This document shows, one piece after another, positions 35,768-43,267 of a stretch of 64,000 nucleotides of DNA; the stretch's first letter is position 1; each line of letters starts with the position of its first letter. The stretch is from contig NZ_BDAM01000005.1 in NCBI RefSeq assembly GCF_001895045.1, positions 124,001-188,000 of the forward strand, in the 5' to 3' direction. The position numbers and the translations under genes were made by a program. The DNA is from Rhodococcus coprophilus NBRC 100603 (GTDB lineage: Bacteria > Actinomycetota > Actinomycetes > Mycobacteriales > Mycobacteriaceae). A model generated the notes under the pieces. It had not been told where the DNA came from. It saw only the letters and a list, made by a program, of their open reading frames with translations, and did not search any database.

Positions 35768-36700
35768 GTGCAGCGCCGGAACGCGATCGGAAACTCCGTC
35801 CGGAACACCGGCAGCGACGAATCCGCGTTGCCGCCGTACACGGATCTCCTGTGGCCGACCCTGCAGGCGGTGATCGAGATCGGCGGATCCGGGGTGATCG
35901 AGGAGATCGACGCCGCGGTGATCGCCCGGGTGGGTCTGTCCGAGGAAGCTCAGGCCGTACTGCACGGTGACGGTCCCGGCACCGAGATCGAATACCGGAT
36001 CGCCTGGTCGCGGACTTACCTCAAGGGCATGGGCCTGCTGTCGAACACTCGGCGCGGCGTCTGGAGTGTGACCGACAGCGGTCGCGCGGTCCGCGAGTCC
36101 GAGATCAAGCCCATGCAGGTCGCATACACCGCGGAGAAGCGCCGCAGGCGTCTCGTGAGGAACTCGTCTCAGGGTGCGCAGGTCGTCCCGCTCGCCGCGG
36201 CGCCGGAGGATCCCGAACTGTGGCGCGAGCCGGTGCTCGGTGCCGTCGCCGACCTGCCCGCGGAAGGCTTCGAGCGTCTCGTCACCGCGGTGTTGCGGTC
36301 GGCGGGCTTCACCACCTTGACCGTCCCGGCTCCCGGAGGACGCGTCGACGCCGACACTCAGGTGGAGGGCACGGGGATCCTGCGCGTGTCGCTGCTGAGT
36401 TTCTCGGTGTTCTTCCGGTTCGTGCGGGGCCAGGAGCACGCGGGAGCCGACGTCGTGCGGGAGTTCCGCGCGGCCATGGTCGGTCGCGGCGAGAAGGGTC
36501 TTCTGGTCTCGACCGGATCCTTCACCGACGACGCGCGCGCGGAGGCGCATCGGCACGGCGCTCCGCCGATCGATCTCGTCGACGGAGAAGGCCTGTGCGA
36601 CCTGCTCAAGGAACACGGACTCGGGGTGCGCACCACGGTGCGAACGGTCGAGGACGTCGCGCTGGTGCCGGCGTTCTTCGCGGAGTTGTCGGGTCGCTGA
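35768..36700 (+). CDS. Mrr-like restriction endonuclease homologue, probably catalytically inactive
   Basis: 310 aa. The N-terminal Mrr winged-helix domain has PYTDLLWPTLQAVIEIGG and then TYLKGMGLLSNTRRGVWSVTDSGR. The C-terminal Mrr_cat region starts LPAEGFERLVTAVLRSAGF and ends TGSFTDDARAEAHRHGAPPIDLVDGEGLCDLLKEHGLGV, with normal spacing. The nuclease motifs are not normal: where active Mrr proteins have GGDGGIDG and FQ-C-K-R, this one has GGRVDADTQ and FRFVRG, so the Gln and catalytic Lys are lost. GTG 35768 (GGGGA upstream) is chosen; GTG 35744 is possible. Next to an Rv2525c-like gene, as Rv2528c (mrr) is in M. tuberculosis. Confidence 0.82.
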   Translation: MQRRNAIGNSVRNTGSDESALPPYTDLLWPTLQAVIEIGGSGVIEEIDAAVIARVGLSEEAQAVLHGDGPGTEIEYRIAWSRTYLKGMGLLSNTRRGVWSVTDSGRAVRESEIKPMQVAYTAEKRRRRLVRNSSQGAQVVPLAAAPEDPELWREPVLGAVADLPAEGFERLVTAVLRSAGFTTLTVPAPGGRVDADTQVEGTGILRVSLLSFSVFFRFVRGQEHAGADVVREFRAAMVGRGEKGLLVSTGSFTDDARAEAHRHGAPPIDLVDGEGLCDLLKEHGLGVRTTVRTVEDVALVPAFFAELSGR

Positions 36701-36801
36701 CGGCAGGGTCCGACCAGGACCTTTACCGATGTGCCCCCTGGGGCGCGTGTGAATGTGGTGCAATCCGGGGGCACCCTTCACACATTCCGAAACGAGGCGT
36801 C

Positions 36802-37524
36802 ATGGCGTTTTCTCGTCGAGACATGTTGCGGTACGCGGCGATCGGTTCGGGCGCTGTGGTGGCGTCCGCGGTGGTGACCCCCGGGGTCGCGCAGGGCCGG
36901 GAAGTTCTCGGCACCATCGTCGACTACTCGGCCGGTGTCCCGTCGCCGGCGTCGATCCGGTCTGCCGGGCACATCGGAGCGATCCGATACGTCTCCGATC
37001 GTCGGCCGGGCGCGGAGTGGATGCTCGGGAAGCCGCTGACCGCCCGGGAAGCGGACGCCCTGCTCGACAGCGGTCTGGAAGTGGTGTCGTGCTACCAGTT
37101 CGGGAAGGCGGAGACCGCCGACTGGCTCGGCGGCTACGAGGCAGGGCGCAGGCACGCGCAGCGGGGCCTGGAACTGCATCGTGCGGCAGGGGGACCCGAC
37201 GACCGCCCCATCTACGCATCGATCGATGACAACCCGAACTTCGAGCAGTTCACCACGCGGATCGTGCCCTACCTCCTGGCGTGGCAGGAAGTGGTCGGGC
37301 CGGCGAACACCGGGGTGTACGCGAACTCGCCGACCATCGAGTGGGCCTCCGCGGTGGGCCTCGGTGCCTTCTACTGGCAGCACGACTGGGGTACGCCTGC
37401 GGGCTACGTGCACCCGCGCGCGAACCTGCACCAGAAGGGCGGCGGAACCATCGACGGAGTCGGCATCGACGTCAACCGTGTCTTCACCGCCGACTACGGG
37501 CAGTGGTCGCTCACACGTCTGTAG
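36802..37524 (+). CDS. Tat-exported DUF1906 glycoside-hydrolase-like protein (Rv2525c homologue)
   Basis: 240 aa. The N-terminus FSRRDMLRYAAIGSGAVVASAVV is a twin-arginine signal (SRRDML), with likely cleavage after the hydrophobic stretch. The remainder is the DUF1906 TIM-barrel: GAIRYVSDRRPGAEWMLGKP, VSCYQFGK, TADWLGG, IYASIDDNPN and GVYANSPTIEWA. The acidic residues DD in SIDDNP are at the presumed active site. The order of motifs matches M. tuberculosis Rv2525c, whose loss alters beta-lactam susceptibility; a role at peptidoglycan or glycans is likely. ATG 36802 follows ACGAGG. The 3' end overlaps the MFS gene by 14 nt. Confidence 0.88.
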   Translation: MAFSRRDMLRYAAIGSGAVVASAVVTPGVAQGREVLGTIVDYSAGVPSPASIRSAGHIGAIRYVSDRRPGAEWMLGKPLTAREADALLDSGLEVVSCYQFGKAETADWLGGYEAGRRHAQRGLELHRAAGGPDDRPIYASIDDNPNFEQFTTRIVPYLLAWQEVVGPANTGVYANSPTIEWASAVGLGAFYWQHDWGTPAGYVHPRANLHQKGGGTIDGVGIDVNRVFTADYGQWSLTRL

Positions 37525-38950
37525 CGGTGCCGGCCTTTCGCAGCCGCGGCGGCGGGGGAGGGATGAGCGCGGTGAGCACCAACGCGACCGCCGAGGCGAT
37601 GGTCGCGACGAGGAAGGTGGTGCGGAAACCGCTGAGCGCGGGCACCACCGCGTCACCGATCTGGACGGTCATCGCGGCGAGCACCACACCGATCACCGCA
37701 GCGGCGGTCGAGGTGCCGATCGATCTCATCAGGGTGTTCAGGCTGTTCGCCGCCGCGGATTCGTGCAGCGGTACGGCGCTCATGATGAGTGCGGGCATGG
37801 CGGCGTAGGCCAGGCCGACGCCCGCACCGATGACCATCGACGCCACCACGATGTGCCACAGTTCCCGGTGCAGCAGGTAGGCGGTGAAATAGCCGATCCC
37901 CACGAAGATCACGCCGCACGCGAGGGTCACCCGCGGTCCGAAGGTAGTGGTGATCCTGGCCGATACCGGTGACAACGCCATCATGACGAGACCGCTCGGG
38001 GCGAGTGCCATGCCCGCGGCGACCATCGACTGGCCCAGGCCGTAGCCGGTTTCCGGTGGTGCCATGAGCAATTGGGGAAAGGCGAGGACATTCGCGTACA
38101 TCGCGAAGCCGAGCGCGATCGACGCCAGGTTCGTCATCAACACCGGGCGGCGGGCGGAAAGCCTGAGATCGACGAGGGGCCGGTCCAATCGCAGTTCGTA
38201 CCAACCCCAGCCGAGGAACACGACCAGCGATCCGCCGAGCATCCCGAGGGTGACCGGGTCCGTCCAGCCCCAGGAATTTCCCTTGGTGACCGGAAGGAGA
38301 AGCAGGACGAGGGCGACCGACAGCAGAGCCGCGCCCAGGAAGTCGAACCGGCCGGGGTTGCGTCGCGGCGACTCCGGAACGAACTTCAGCACCGCGGCGA
38401 TACCGACGGCGCCCAGCACGAGCGAGGCCACGAACAACATGTGCCAGTCTGTCAATTGCGCCACCAGTGCGGCGAGCGGAAGCCCGATGGCTCCACCGAC
38501 GCCCATGGTCGCGCTGATCGTCGCCATCGCGCCGGGAACGCGCTTGGGGGGCAGTTCGTCGCGCAGAATCGCGATGCCGAGCGGGATGGCGCCCACAGCG
38601 GCACCTTGAAGGGTTCGCCCGATCACCAACGGCACGAGCGTGTTCGACAGCGCGCACACCGCGGAACCGAGCACCATCATGCCGAGGCTGGCGAGCAGCA
38701 TCCGCCGTTTGCCGAACATGTCGCCCAGGCGCCCACTGATCGGGGTGACGACCGCGCCGGCCAGCAGCGTGGCGGTCACCGCCCATGACGTGTTCTCGGG
38801 GGTCGCGTTCACGAGGATCGGCAGTCGCGGCAGGATCGGCACGATCAGTGTCTGCATGAGGGCGACGCCGATACCGCACATCGCCAAGACTGCGACGATC
38901 CCGGACGGTGCGGGTCTTTCCCGCGTCGGGACCGGAGTTTCGACGGCCAT
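37511..38950 (-). CDS. MFS transporter, DHA2 (EmrB/QacA) family drug exporter type
   Basis: 479 aa, 14 predicted helices. Motif A between helices 2 and 3 reads ISGRLGDMFGKRRMLL; the helix 4 motif is IGRTLQGAAVGAIPLGIAILRDELPPKRV; motif C-like glycines are in ATMGVGGAIGLPLAALV. This combination is typical of proton-driven DHA2 efflux pumps. The start is taken at ATG 38950 (MAVETPVP). The terminal Pro-rich tail is cytoplasmic. Substrate unknown. Confidence 0.9.
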   Translation of the reverse strand: MAVETPVPTRERPAPSGIVAVLAMCGIGVALMQTLIVPILPRLPILVNATPENTSWAVTATLLAGAVVTPISGRLGDMFGKRRMLLASLGMMVLGSAVCALSNTLVPLVIGRTLQGAAVGAIPLGIAILRDELPPKRVPGAMATISATMGVGGAIGLPLAALVAQLTDWHMLFVASLVLGAVGIAAVLKFVPESPRRNPGRFDFLGAALLSVALVLLLLPVTKGNSWGWTDPVTLGMLGGSLVVFLGWGWYELRLDRPLVDLRLSARRPVLMTNLASIALGFAMYANVLAFPQLLMAPPETGYGLGQSMVAAGMALAPSGLVMMALSPVSARITTTFGPRVTLACGVIFVGIGYFTAYLLHRELWHIVVASMVIGAGVGLAYAAMPALIMSAVPLHESAAANSLNTLMRSIGTSTAAAVIGVVLAAMTVQIGDAVVPALSGFRTTFLVATIASAVALVLTALIPPPPPRLRKAGTATDV

Positions 38951-39096
38951 GCGACTCCTCGATCGGGGCCGGCGGAGATCGCGGCCGAAAACTTTCGTGC
39001 GCCGTACGAACGGACTGGCCTAACGTGTCTAGCACGGGAGTAGTGCCGATGCACAACCGCTTTCACACGATCGGCACCGTCGTCCGGCCGTCCGGG

Positions 39097-39483
39097 TCAG
39101 GTCTGGCAGTGCTCGTCGGGGTCGTGTTCGCCGACGGTGACGACGAGCGGGGGACGCTCACCGGGAGCACTGTGGACGCCGCGCCACGACAGCGCCGACC
39201 AGCGCGAAAGCCCGGAGAGCGCGGACCCGAGACTGCCCAGCGACCCGACCGACAGCGCGGAACATACCGATCCCGCCGACCCGACGGAGAGGATGGATCC
39301 CACGCTGCCAACCGACAGGATCGAATCGGCGGACCCGATCGAGAGGATCGAGCGCTCCGATGCGATCGACAGGATCGATCGGTGGGACAGGAGCGATCGG
39401 TTCGACAGGGGAGAGCGGGGCAGCAGGCGCCCGCGGGGATGCCGACGAGGTGACGGGCGGGCACGATGCCGGAAGGAAGCCAT
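39097..39483 (-). CDS. Serine-triplet (S-x-x) repeat protein, small, unknown function
   Basis: 128 aa from ATG 39483. After a basic, Pro/Arg-rich N-terminus, Ser occurs at every third position from residue 24 to 99 without a break (26 triplets), with Ile, Leu, Val or Gly mostly between (SIL, SVG, SAL, SLG). A short acidic tail follows (VTVGEHDPDEHCQT). Both TCN and AGC/AGT serine codons are used, and third positions are mostly G/C, which argues that this frame is coding and that serine, not the DNA, is conserved. No signal peptide or known domain. It lies 147 nt upstream of the DHA2 gene on the same strand. I recall Ser-rich proteins of this look in other actinobacteria but cannot confirm a family. 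Confidence 0.6.
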   Translation of the reverse strand: MASFRHRARPSPRRHPRGRLLPRSPLSNRSLLSHRSILSIASERSILSIGSADSILSVGSVGSILSVGSAGSVCSALSVGSLGSLGSALSGLSRWSALSWRGVHSAPGERPPLVVTVGEHDPDEHCQT

Positions 39484-39536
39484 GATCCGGTCTACCACGG
39501 GTGGGTGGACGAAAACCGGTAAGGCATCGAAACGAA

Positions 39537-39570
39537 CGAAGACCGCCGGGACGGATCCCGGCGGTCTTCG
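39537..39570 (-). terminator. Intrinsic terminator after the secreted-protein gene
   Basis: A 15-bp perfect stem (39537-39551 with 39556-39570) with loop CGGA. On the minus strand the hairpin begins 22 nt after the stop of the secreted-protein gene and is followed by TTCGTTCGTTTCG, a T-rich tail. Confidence 0.82.
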
Positions 39571-39592
39571 CGTGTGTCGTGGGGGTTTTCGG

Positions 39593-40447
39593 TCAGGGCA
39601 CCGAGACCAGCCCCAGGGTGGGCAGGAAGCTGCACGAACGCGGATCCGCGCCTTCCTTCTGAGTGGTGATTCCACCCGACACCACTGCGACGACCTGGCC
39701 CGAGCCGGTGTCGGCGATAGCGCTCAGAGTCGCCGGGCCGTCCGGGTTGATCCGTGCCTCGTTGGTGAGCGGCTGGGTGCCGCTGCGGCCGTTGGACACA
39801 TTGATCCAGCTCAGGGTGAGATCCTGTTCGCCGGAGGTAGGAGCGGTGCCGAGTGCGGTGAATACGAATCCCACCTGTCCGGCGGCCGGGCCGGGGGGAG
39901 GCAGCTGAGCCGGACCGGCAACCGCGAGCGCGCTGCCCACGGAGTCCTGCCCGTCACCGATGCAATCCTGGCCGAGCGTCGGGTACAGGAACTGCGAGAT
40001 CACGACGGTGCCCGGGGCCGGAATATCGGGGCCCCCGCCGCCGCTTCCGTCGAGGAAGGTGATGACCCGCTCGAGGGTGCCCTTGAGCGACTCCGGAAGC
40101 TCGGAGTTCGCGAGCAGTTCCTTGGCCTGTGCAAGCAGGTCGTTGCCGCCCTCGGCGACGTCTGCGACGTCCGACGGGCCGGCTGCAGCGCCGACGATCG
40201 CGGGAGCGAGGGACGCGAGTGCTTCTACCTGCTCGGGGTTCGCCTGGATCTCGGGGATCAGGCGCGTCAACGACTCGATGGACAGATCGGCGGGGACCTC
40301 GAACTGGGGCAGTTCGACGAACTGGGTCAGGTCGGGTAGCGCCGGGGGCGCCGGTTGCGCGAGGGCGTGCGACGGCACCGCCAGTCCCGCAGTGGCGGCA
40401 AGTGCGCACGCTGTGAGCGCCCGCCGCATTCCTCGAGTACGAAGCAC
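39593..40447 (-). CDS. Secreted protein, unknown function
   Basis: 284 aa from GTG 40447. The signal peptide is RRALTACALAATAGLAVPSHALAQPAPP, with a likely cleavage at HALA|QP. An alpha-helical middle part follows (residues 60-140; repeated Leu, Ala, Glu: LIPEIQANPEQVEALASLAP, NDLLAQAKELLANSEL), then a beta-rich C-terminal part with two or three Cys (QDCIGDGQ, RSCSF). GTG 40447 is chosen for AAGGATGGGGA upstream; GTG 40474 and an internal ATG are alternatives. No family recognised. Its own terminator lies just downstream. Confidence 0.72.
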   Translation of the reverse strand: MLRTRGMRRALTACALAATAGLAVPSHALAQPAPPALPDLTQFVELPQFEVPADLSIESLTRLIPEIQANPEQVEALASLAPAIVGAAAGPSDVADVAEGGNDLLAQAKELLANSELPESLKGTLERVITFLDGSGGGGPDIPAPGTVVISQFLYPTLGQDCIGDGQDSVGSALAVAGPAQLPPPGPAAGQVGFVFTALGTAPTSGEQDLTLSWINVSNGRSGTQPLTNEARINPDGPATLSAIADTGSGQVVAVVSGGITTQKEGADPRSCSFLPTLGLVSVP

Positions 40448-40776
40448 TGTTCCCCATCCTTGTCGTTGAAGCACCTGGAAGGCCTGGAAGACCCGCCGGT
40501 GCTGACGGCTCGAGGCGACACTCTATGGAGTCCCCCCTCGCAGGACAACCCACCGTGCCGAAGCCGGCTGGCTGTTGCCTTCGGGGGAGTGTAGCCACAG
40601 CGTGTTCCGAATGGTTGTACCCGGTGACGGTAACGTGTTTCTGCTGTGACTGTTGTGAGTAGAGATGAGATTGTTACTCGCGTGAAACGAGGTTTCGGGC
40701 CGCCGGGGGTTCGCCGGTAGTCTCTACTGCCGGGGTCCGGGCATCCGGTCCGGGAACGACGGGAGGCTGCACCGCG
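40448..40776. other. Intergenic region, 329 nt, divergent promoters
   Basis: No gene is seen. It separates the secreted-protein gene (minus) and pimE (plus). Two small symmetric elements are present: GAAAC-GAG-GTTTC at 40684-40696, and a hairpin at 40714-40733 (CCGGTAGT, loop CTCT, ACTGCCGG, one G-U pair) that would lie in the pimE leader. No confident -35/-10 pair is identified. Confidence 0.5.
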
Positions 40777-42048
40777 GTGCCACGACGAGTTCCTTCGCAT
40801 CCGATGTTGTGGTGCGCAGCGCTGCTGGTTATTTCCGTCGCGGCACGACTGGCCTGGACGCTGTTCACACCCAACGGCATGAACCTCGTCGATCTGCACG
40901 TCTACGTCGACGGTTCGGCCGCGCTGCTTCAAGGCGATCTCTACAACTTCACCTTCAGCCGCTACACCCCGGACTTTCCGCTGCCGTTCACCTATCCACC
41001 CTTCGCGGCGCTGGTGTTCCTCCCACTGCACGTGCTGCCGTTCGAGGTGCTCGGCGTGGTGTGGCAACTGCTCACGGTCGCGGCGTTGTTCTTCGTCGTG
41101 CGCATCGCCTTCGAACTGGTGGTGGGGCCCGACGCGCGCACTCGCCCGTGGACCGCACGAGCGTTGGTGTGGACGGCCGTCGGCATCTGGACCGAACCCC
41201 TCCGCACCACACTCGACTACGGGCAGATCAACGTATTCCTGGTGCTCGGCGTCATGGTCGCGGTGCGCAGCACCCGATGGTGGTGGTCCGGGGCGCTGGT
41301 CGGCATTCTCGCCGGCATCAAGCTCACCCCCGCGATCACCGGCCTGTACTTCCTCGCGCGACGACGGTGGCGGGAAGCGATCTTCTCGGCTGTCGCCTTC
41401 GGGGCGACGGTGCTGATCAGCGTGCTCGTCCTGGGAGAGCAAGGCCGGATGTACTTCACCACCTTGTTCGGCGATGCCGACCGCATCGGTCCGGTGGGGT
41501 CGGTGTGGAACCAGTCGTTGCGAGGCGCACTGAGCCGCATCGCGGGCGAGGACGTCGGGACGGGGCTCGTCTGGGTCGTGGCAGTGGCGGTGTGCGCCGC
41601 GCTCGCCTTCGCGGCATGGCGCTCGCTCGGCAAAGACGACCTGCTCGGAACGCTGCTGGTCGTCCAGCTCCTCGGTCTGCTGGTCTCACCCATCTCGTGG
41701 GCCCATCACTGGGTGTGGGTGATCCCCATGCTGATCTGGCTCGTGTACGGCCCGCTCGCGCACCTGGCCGGAAGCCGCGTCGTGGCTGTGGTCTGGGGCG
41801 CGGTGGCACTCGTCGGCGTGCCCTGGATCCTGAGCAGCGCCCAGGACTCGATCTGGACCATCGAACGTCCTGCTCCGCTGGCGTGGCTCGGTGCGGTCTA
41901 CATCGTCGGGGCGCTCGTCGTCTACGTGTGGATGATCGTGGGGGCACGGAGAGTTCGCGCTCCGGACGCCGGTCCCGGTGGGGTCAGAGGCCCTGCGATT
42001 GAGCCAGCCGGTCGATCCGACGTGCCATCTCCGGATCCGATTCGGTGA
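40777..42048 (+). CDS. pimE: PimE-like alpha-1,2-mannosyltransferase (GT87 family)
   Basis: 423 aa polytopic GT-C glycosyltransferase of the DUF2029/GT87 type. The first loop carries MNLVDLHVYVDGSAALLQGDLY, where the Asp corresponds to the essential acidic residue of PimE, then PFTYPPFAALVFLPLHVLP. AGIKLTPAITGLYFL and PISWAHHWVWVIPML are further family marks. PimE adds the fifth mannose of phosphatidylinositol mannosides using polyprenyl-phosphate mannose. Assignment rests on motifs and on gene order identical to Rv1159-Rv1166. Its last 65 nt overlap the pterin dehydratase gene, convergently. Confidence 0.87.
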   Translation: MPRRVPSHPMLWCAALLVISVAARLAWTLFTPNGMNLVDLHVYVDGSAALLQGDLYNFTFSRYTPDFPLPFTYPPFAALVFLPLHVLPFEVLGVVWQLLTVAALFFVVRIAFELVVGPDARTRPWTARALVWTAVGIWTEPLRTTLDYGQINVFLVLGVMVAVRSTRWWWSGALVGILAGIKLTPAITGLYFLARRRWREAIFSAVAFGATVLISVLVLGEQGRMYFTTLFGDADRIGPVGSVWNQSLRGALSRIAGEDVGTGLVWVVAVAVCAALAFAAWRSLGKDDLLGTLLVVQLLGLLVSPISWAHHWVWVIPMLIWLVYGPLAHLAGSRVVAVVWGAVALVGVPWILSSAQDSIWTIERPAPLAWLGAVYIVGALVVYVWMIVGARRVRAPDAGPGGVRGPAIEPAGRSDVPSPDPIR

Positions 42049-42280
42049 TGCCTCCCGCGGAGTGCGTGCACAGCGAGTAGGTCACCTTCCGCCATCGGAT
42101 GTCGATATCGGGATGATGATCCGCCTCCTCGGCGGCCTCCGCGACCTTGTCGACGAGAGCGATCGCGTCGACGAACGTCGGTGCTTCGATGGTGCGGACC
42201 AGGGAAGCACCTGCCCGTCTCCATCCGGGGAGTTCGGACAGCGCGGAGTCGATCTCACCGTCGGTCAGTAACTGGGCCAT
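41984..42280 (-). CDS. Pterin-4a-carbinolamine dehydratase (PCD/DCoH)
   Basis: 98 aa from ATG 42280. The family signature is EEADHHPDIDIRWRKVTYSLCTHSAGGIT, with the HHP active-site histidines. [27 protein letters not shown] matches the N-terminal strand-helix. It recycles 4a-hydroxytetrahydropterin, though many bacteria use it outside aromatic amino-acid hydroxylation. This matches the short gene between pimE and mutT2 in M. tuberculosis (Rv1159A). Convergent overlap with pimE of 65 nt. Confidence 0.92.
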   Translation of the reverse strand: MAQLLTDGEIDSALSELPGWRRAGASLVRTIEAPTFVDAIALVDKVAEAAEEADHHPDIDIRWRKVTYSLCTHSAGGITESDPEMARRIDRLAQSQGL

Positions 42281-42305
42281 GACCCATTCTGGGACGATGC
42301 ACCTC

Positions 42306-42713
42306 ATGACCGCAACGACACCGGCACCGATGGGACACGTGGTCGCGGGTGCCGTCTTTCGCGACGGACGGGTTCTGCTCGCGCAGCGGACCCGGCCGCC
42401 CGAACTCGCCGGCCGGTGGGAGTTGCCCGGGGGGAAGATCGAACCGGGAGAAAGCGCGGAGCAGGCTCTCGCCAGGGAACTGCGGGAGGAACTAGGGATC
42501 GAGGTGCGCGGCGCCGACCGGTTCGGGCCCCCCGTGCAACTCGGCAGCGACCTGGTGATGTGCGCGTACCGCGTGGACCTGGTCTCGGGCGAACCGCGCC
42601 CTCTCGATCACGCCGCGCTGCGGTGGGTGGATGCGAAAGAACTCGAGCAGATGGACCTCGTCGAGGCGGACCGGGCGTGGCTACCCGCGCTGCGCGACAT
42701 GCTGGCCGGCTGA
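42306..42713 (+). CDS. mutT2: MutT2-like Nudix hydrolase
   Basis: 135 aa. The Nudix box GKIEPGESAEQALARELREELGIEV is intact (G-x5-E-x7-REUxEExGU). WELPGGK precedes it. MutT2 hydrolyses 8-oxo-dGTP and some pyrimidine nucleotides. ATG 42306 with GGGACG upstream is chosen; ATG 42297 is close. Position between the pterin dehydratase and typA agrees with Rv1160. Confidence 0.9.
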   Translation: MTATTPAPMGHVVAGAVFRDGRVLLAQRTRPPELAGRWELPGGKIEPGESAEQALARELREELGIEVRGADRFGPPVQLGSDLVMCAYRVDLVSGEPRPLDHAALRWVDAKELEQMDLVEADRAWLPALRDMLAG

Positions 42714-42732
42714 ATTCACGAGTACGGCCGGG

Positions 42733-42912
42733 TCACGCGGCGCGGGCCTTCTCGAGGTACTTGCGAAGTTCCTTCTTGCTCAGGTCGTCGCCGGCGACCT
42801 TCTTCATCCGCATCACGACGACCGGGCACTTCAGGCAACGGGTCTTCTTACGGCAGCACTTCTTCTTCGGCTTCAGGCCGGCGACCTTGCCCGGCTTGAT
42901 CTTCTTGCCCAT
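42733..42912 (-). CDS. Small basic cysteine-rich protein
   Basis: 59 aa. Strongly basic N-terminal half GKKIKPGKVAGLKPKKKCCRKKTRCLKCP with four Cys (CC-x5-C-x2-C), then a short helical part KKELRKYLEKARAA. The Cys spacing suggests a small zinc or iron-sulfur site, or an RNA-binding knuckle. ATG 42912 with GGGA upstream. A good -35/-10 promoter precedes it (42948-42975). It ends 19 nt from mutT2, convergently. No family recognised; length and composition are reminiscent of small ribosome-associated proteins. Confidence 0.7.
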   Translation of the reverse strand: MGKKIKPGKVAGLKPKKKCCRKKTRCLKCPVVVMRMKKVAGDDLSKKELRKYLEKARAA

Positions 42913-43267
42913 GAACAATCCCGCCCTCGTCGCAATATCCGCGTGTCAGGTTAGCGTGCCCTTACGGGAACGCAAGAGGCGGTTTCGGAACCTCACCGAC
43001 CGACCGTAACGCTCGTATAACGGCGTATTCGCGTGTCGAATGTCACGTTCCGGCGTCGTGACCTGGCATTACAGGGAGGGCTCGGAGCAGGCGACCCCGG
43101 AAGGGCGGTAGGATGTTCGTGGCCGCAGTGCCTGCTCGGGCCGTCTCAGGCCGGTAGCGGGCGTATCGCAATCGCGTAGCGGCTTCGAACAATATGCGCC
43201 GTACGGGCGAGGTGCCGACCGGGTCCAGTGCCGTGTGGCCGCGGACAACAGCCAGGAGAGCCATCGC
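42913..43267. other. Intergenic region, 355 nt, before typA
   Basis: No gene is seen. It carries the minus-strand promoter of the small cysteine-rich protein at its left end, and AGGAGAG (43254-43260) as the typA ribosome-binding site at its right end. In M. tuberculosis the narGHJI genes occupy this place; nothing of them remains here. Confidence 0.6.
42948..42975 (-). promoter_or_regulatory. Promoter of the small cysteine-rich protein gene
   Basis: On the minus strand: TTGCGT (42975-42970), 16-nt spacer, TAACCT (42953-42948), with the ATG 35 nt further at 42912. Good fit to an actinobacterial SigA promoter. Confidence 0.5.

Noticed and set aside
39137-40339. Plus-strand frame with Asp/Glu every third residue through the repeat region
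   Set aside because: The periodicity arises from the minus-strand Ser codons; the plus frame continues antisense through the secreted-protein gene and has no ribosome-binding site.
42946-42964. IdeR-like box before the small Cys-rich gene
   Set aside because: Six mismatches in 19 positions to the consensus and it coincides with a simple -10 element.
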